A program made the translations under genes and the position numbers. A DNA stretch of 44,324 nucleotides, from NCBI RefSeq assembly GCF_045862745.1, contig NZ_BQXN01000020.1, positions 1 through 44,324 of the forward strand. Direction: 5' to 3'. Shown here one piece after another: positions 42,122-44,324 of this stretch; the stretch's first letter is position 1; every line of letters begins with the position of its first letter. Under the pieces are notes generated by a model, which had not been told where the DNA came from, ran no database searches, and saw only the letters and a program-made list of their open reading frames with translations. Origin of the DNA: Furfurilactobacillus entadae. GTDB lineage: Bacteria; Bacillota; Bacilli; Lactobacillales; Lactobacillaceae.

Positions 42122-42150
42122 ATTGTAGTATTGTCGCTAAATTACGTCAA
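42122..42150 (-). promoter_or_regulatory. Promoter of the 35-residue peptide gene
   Basis: Minus strand TTGACG (42145-42150), exactly 17 bases, then TACAAT (42122-42127). Close to the sigma-A consensus. Confidence 0.8.
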
Positions 42151-42620
42151 CAAAAACGCTTCTATTAAGTAAGTACAAAGTACAACCATTGACGATCTGG
42201 ATATATATTCACCCATGCCAATTATCTATTAGCCCGTCAATTCCTTGTAATTCTCCATCATTAAACAACATATCGTCCACAATCCGTAAGTTCCTCAGTA
42301 AATGATCCATTATTACTGATCAGTCAAATAAGTAGTGTGCAGGTTCAGAACATCCTTTTATAACCCTGTTTCACCAAACGATTACAGGCGCTGTTACATC
42401 GGCCTTAGTAACTGGTAAGCCTTTTTCAAGGCTCAAGAAAGACTTCATTAAGGAGCCCAAGATGCCACCGATGGAGGTCGAACCTCTTTAAAAACCACTT
42501 AGTAGCATTTTATACACGTTTTGTTTATCTATGCAATATATGTGTAAAATCAGCAGAACTACACCATCTCATTTCCCGGGCGGAAAACATTACACAAAAA
42601 TTCTTGGAGGTACGCTACAA
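42151..42620. other. Non-coding stretch with possible gene remnant
   Basis: No complete gene seen. A plus-strand frame from about 42340 to the TAA near 42490 is open for roughly 50 codons (ending FIKEPKMPPMEVEPL) without a start or ribosome binding site, and may be a decayed gene end. A weak promoter for the next gene may lie near 42519-42545 (TTGTTT, 16 bases, TGTAAA). Confidence 0.4.
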
Positions 42621-43343
42621 ATGATGAACTTGATGAAAAATCCGATTATCAAATGGCTCAGTGCACTTCTTTTAATTCCTGCACTAGTTTTTTTACCAGA
42701 TCAGTTATTTCCCCATTGGCAAGTTCAATCAACAAATGGGCTTGCTACATGGACGGCTGTAGCCATTGCAGCGCTCATCTATGTACCACTTTTTTTAATT
42801 GCTATTTTTTACTGGTCAGATGGCATTTTAAAGCAAGATTGGCCTCACTGGCGACGTCACCTATGGCGTAATTTGCTTTATGCCATAGGTACTAGCATCT
42901 TAATGATCTTACTTATCATTCCACTTTCTAGATATTTAAGCCTTTACTTTAATCATGACATGAACGGCGGACTGCAAAGTATAGATTTCTTATCCACCAC
43001 GTTGCCTACCATAATCGTATTTTTAATACCATTATTACAGCCATTTACTGAAGAAATTGTATACCACCATGCTTTAATTGAACCATTCAGTCAGCACAGA
43101 ATTCTATACATTGTTGTCTCAGTATTTTCAAATCTATTGTTTGCTCTCGTGCACTTCAATAACGTTAGTGGAAATTATTCATCATTAATTTTCTATTTCT
43201 TAGCTGGTACAATCTTCCAGATTGTTTATCTTATAGCGCATAAAAACATTTGGCAAAATATTGCAACACACTTAATTTATAATGGTGCGGTTTCGTTACT
43301 CGGCATAATTAATATAATCTTTATTTCATTTAGTCAGCATTAA
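42621..43343 (+). CDS. CPBP-family intramembrane metalloprotease-like protein
   Basis: A 240-residue polytopic membrane protein of the CPBP (Abi) family; some members are intramembrane proteases, and in lactobacilli several act as bacteriocin-immunity proteins. Motif 1 is EEIVYHH at 144-150, motif 2 FALVHF with His178, motif 3 HLIYN with His217 and Asn221. The usual Arg of EExxxR is replaced by His149, so protease activity is uncertain. Start ATG at 42621 follows TTGGAGG; further in-frame Met codons lie at 42624 and 42633. No bacteriocin gene with a double-glycine leader was found beside it. AT-richer than the lar genes. Confidence 0.83.
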   Translation: MMNLMKNPIIKWLSALLLIPALVFLPDQLFPHWQVQSTNGLATWTAVAIAALIYVPLFLIAIFYWSDGILKQDWPHWRRHLWRNLLYAIGTSILMILLIIPLSRYLSLYFNHDMNGGLQSIDFLSTTLPTIIVFLIPLLQPFTEEIVYHHALIEPFSQHRILYIVVSVFSNLLFALVHFNNVSGNYSSLIFYFLAGTIFQIVYLIAHKNIWQNIATHLIYNGAVSLLGIINIIFISFSQH

Positions 43344-43439
43344 ACCAACGGGTTAACTTTTCTGCCATAACGGTTTTTATATTCTCCGTAATCACCAGAC
43401 GCTATTCCTAACCTGACGTATAGTAGGCGACATTTGTTT

Positions 43440-43484
43440 AAAAAGAGGCCATAGCAGATCATGACTGCTATGGCCTCTTTTATA
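43440..43484. terminator. Bidirectional terminator between CPBP gene and surface-protein fragment
   Basis: AAAAGAGGCCATAGCAG and CTGCTATGGCCTCTTTTA pair with an 8-base loop between two convergent genes. Confidence 0.9.
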
Positions 43485-43501
43485 TTATCGCTATGGTGTT
43501 T

Positions 43502-44167
43502 TTATTGAATACCATTTGCATTTAAGTCATGTAATTCGACGGATTGTAAATCACTAACATCATTAACATTGCTATCATCTTTAGTAGAAATATCACCAAC
43601 ATTAAGCTGACCACCTGATAACTTTAAATCTGATAAAACAACTTCATGTAATTCAGAGTTATCTTCGTCTGAACTATTATCATAAGATTTCGTGACCCGG
43701 TATAAAGCAATCACCTTGTACCTATCATTATAACTGGAAGATTTGGCATTAAGAGTCACGTCTGAATCATTTTGATTTGATGTCGAAGAACCCCATGATC
43801 CGTATCCGCTGCTTTTATCTGAATCACTCGGGGCTGCCAAAAAGATATTTACTAGCCAATTAGAATATTTAGAAAAATCATCACTTTTGAAATGATCATT
43901 AATTATAGAATCGGTCAACTCGTTAACCTTATCGACATTCCTTATCGAAGCCGAATCAACCAAGCCACTTACAGTAGCAGTAATCGAATGAGACCCAGTA
44001 TAGTTCACACCTTCTTTATCAAACAACTCAGAAGGGACGGCAATGCTTACTTTATCGCCATTTCTTAGTTTCCCATTATTTTTAACATTAAATCTAACGC
44101 TGGAGTCGTCATAGTGCTTACTTGAAATACGCACAAATCCACGTTTGTTCAAGCCATAAAAAGACAC
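43502..44167 (-). pseudogene. 3' part of a surface or lipoprotein-like gene, 5' end lost at an IS border
   Basis: About 221 residues from the GTG at 44167, but the reading frame stays open upstream into the insertion element, and no ribosome binding site precedes that GTG. The visible part starts with a beta-rich repeat-like domain (SFYGLNKRGFVRI, NGKLRNGDKVSIAVPSELF), followed by a Ser/Asp/Asn-rich region and a second small domain. Such domains occur in membrane-anchored zinc-ribbon proteins of Gram-positive bacteria, whose N-terminal part would be missing here. I cannot name the function. Probably a truncated, non-functional remnant. Confidence 0.6.
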
Positions 44168-44171
44168 TTTG

Positions 44172-44324
44172 AATTTATTGGTGTGACCTTTACCCCGAAA
44201 GTTGAAACAAACTTTCGGGGTTTTCTTATGACTAAAATTTCTATTGAAACTAAAATCATTGCTGTTGAAGCGTATCTCACAGGAACGGATTCAAAACTTG
44301 CTGTTCGAAACAGATATCACATTG
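44172..44324 (+). mobile_element. Left end of an IS3-family-like insertion sequence, cut by window edge
   Basis: The stretch begins near 44172 with GGTGTGACCTTTACCCCG, contains the palindrome CCCCGAAAGTT-GAAACA-AACTTTCGGGG (44193-44220), and leads into a transposase start at 44228. The exact border of the terminal inverted repeat and any target duplication cannot be seen, as the other end is outside. Confidence 0.6.
44228..44324 (+). CDS. Transposase N-terminus (OrfA/HTH type), partial
   Basis: ATG at 44228 opens a frame to the window end: MTKISIETKIIAVEAYLTGT and then a helix-turn-helix (DSKLAVRNRYHI). This is the pattern of the IS3/IS150-family OrfA DNA-binding domain. Only 32 residues are present, so the subgroup is not determined. 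GGGG lies within the hairpin just before the start. Confidence 0.75.
   Translation, partial: MTKISIETKIIAVEAYLTGTDSKLAVRNRYHI

Noticed and set aside
42340..42492. Possible antitoxin or transposase remnant in the open frame ending FIKEPKMPPMEVEPL
   Set aside because: No start, no ribosome binding site and no family signature I can name; left as a possible remnant.
1..44324. tRNA or rRNA genes, CRISPR arrays, prophage att sites
   Set aside because: No tRNA cloverleaf, rRNA-like sequence, regularly spaced repeats or integrase-type genes were seen.

Overview
The window comes from a low-to-moderate GC Gram-positive bacterium, almost certainly a member of the Lactobacillaceae. Evidence: a leuS gene under T-box control, metK under an SMK-box (SAM-III) riboswitch as is typical of Lactobacillales, AGGAGG ribosome binding sites with frequent TTG/GTG starts, a WxL surface-protein cluster, FMN lactate oxidase and pyruvate oxidase, and a complete nickel-pincer lactate racemase (lar) locus in the Lactiplantibacillus plantarum arrangement. 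The species cannot be fixed from sequence reading alone.

Layout. 1-7 kb is housekeeping: leuS (3' end just cut by the window edge) with its T-box leader, a PAP2 phosphatase and mnmM, a 14-helix MFS exporter, and metK with its riboswitch. 7-16.4 kb carries an unknown membrane protein, tag, pepN, L-lactate oxidase, a zinc alcohol dehydrogenase, a FemAB-type peptidoglycan transferase and an acyltransferase-3 protein, most ending in a visible hairpin. 16.6-18.9 kb is a pox-ohr pair (peroxide production next to a peroxide-detoxifying protein). 19.0-22.7 kb is a three-gene WxL cell-surface cluster with a strong promoter. 22.8-24.9 kb is an SOS operon (Y-family polymerase, an unknown 108-residue protein, YolD-like protein) with a LexA/DinR box inside the promoter spacer. 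24.9-32.3 kb holds a DUF1275 protein, aspartate 4-decarboxylase, an esterase, a UbiA-type prenyltransferase, gap, an unknown protein, msrA and a CsbD-like protein.

32.4-40.8 kb is the lar locus: larABCDE on the minus strand (racemase, the three cofactor enzymes and the lactic-acid channel), and larR-larMN-larQ-larO divergently on the plus strand (Crp/Fnr-type regulator and an ECF-like nickel transporter). Together these genes import nickel, build the pyridinium thiocarboxylate nickel cofactor, and interconvert D- and L-lactate. LarA keeps H108, H174, K184 and H200 in the same numbering as the L. plantarum enzyme once a TTG start is chosen. larC is one uninterrupted frame, so the frameshift reported for L. 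plantarum larC is not needed here. Lactate racemase, lactate oxidase and pyruvate oxidase in one window suggest a strain that works lactate in both directions and can re-oxidise it in air.

40.8-44.3 kb is AT-richer and looks accessory: an unknown two-helix membrane protein, a previously unlisted 35-codon basic peptide gene with its own consensus promoter, about 135-base structured leader and terminator, a CPBP-family membrane protein, and a surface-protein gene whose 5' end abuts an IS3-family-like insertion element at the window edge. The small gene with its leader is the most likely undescribed unit.
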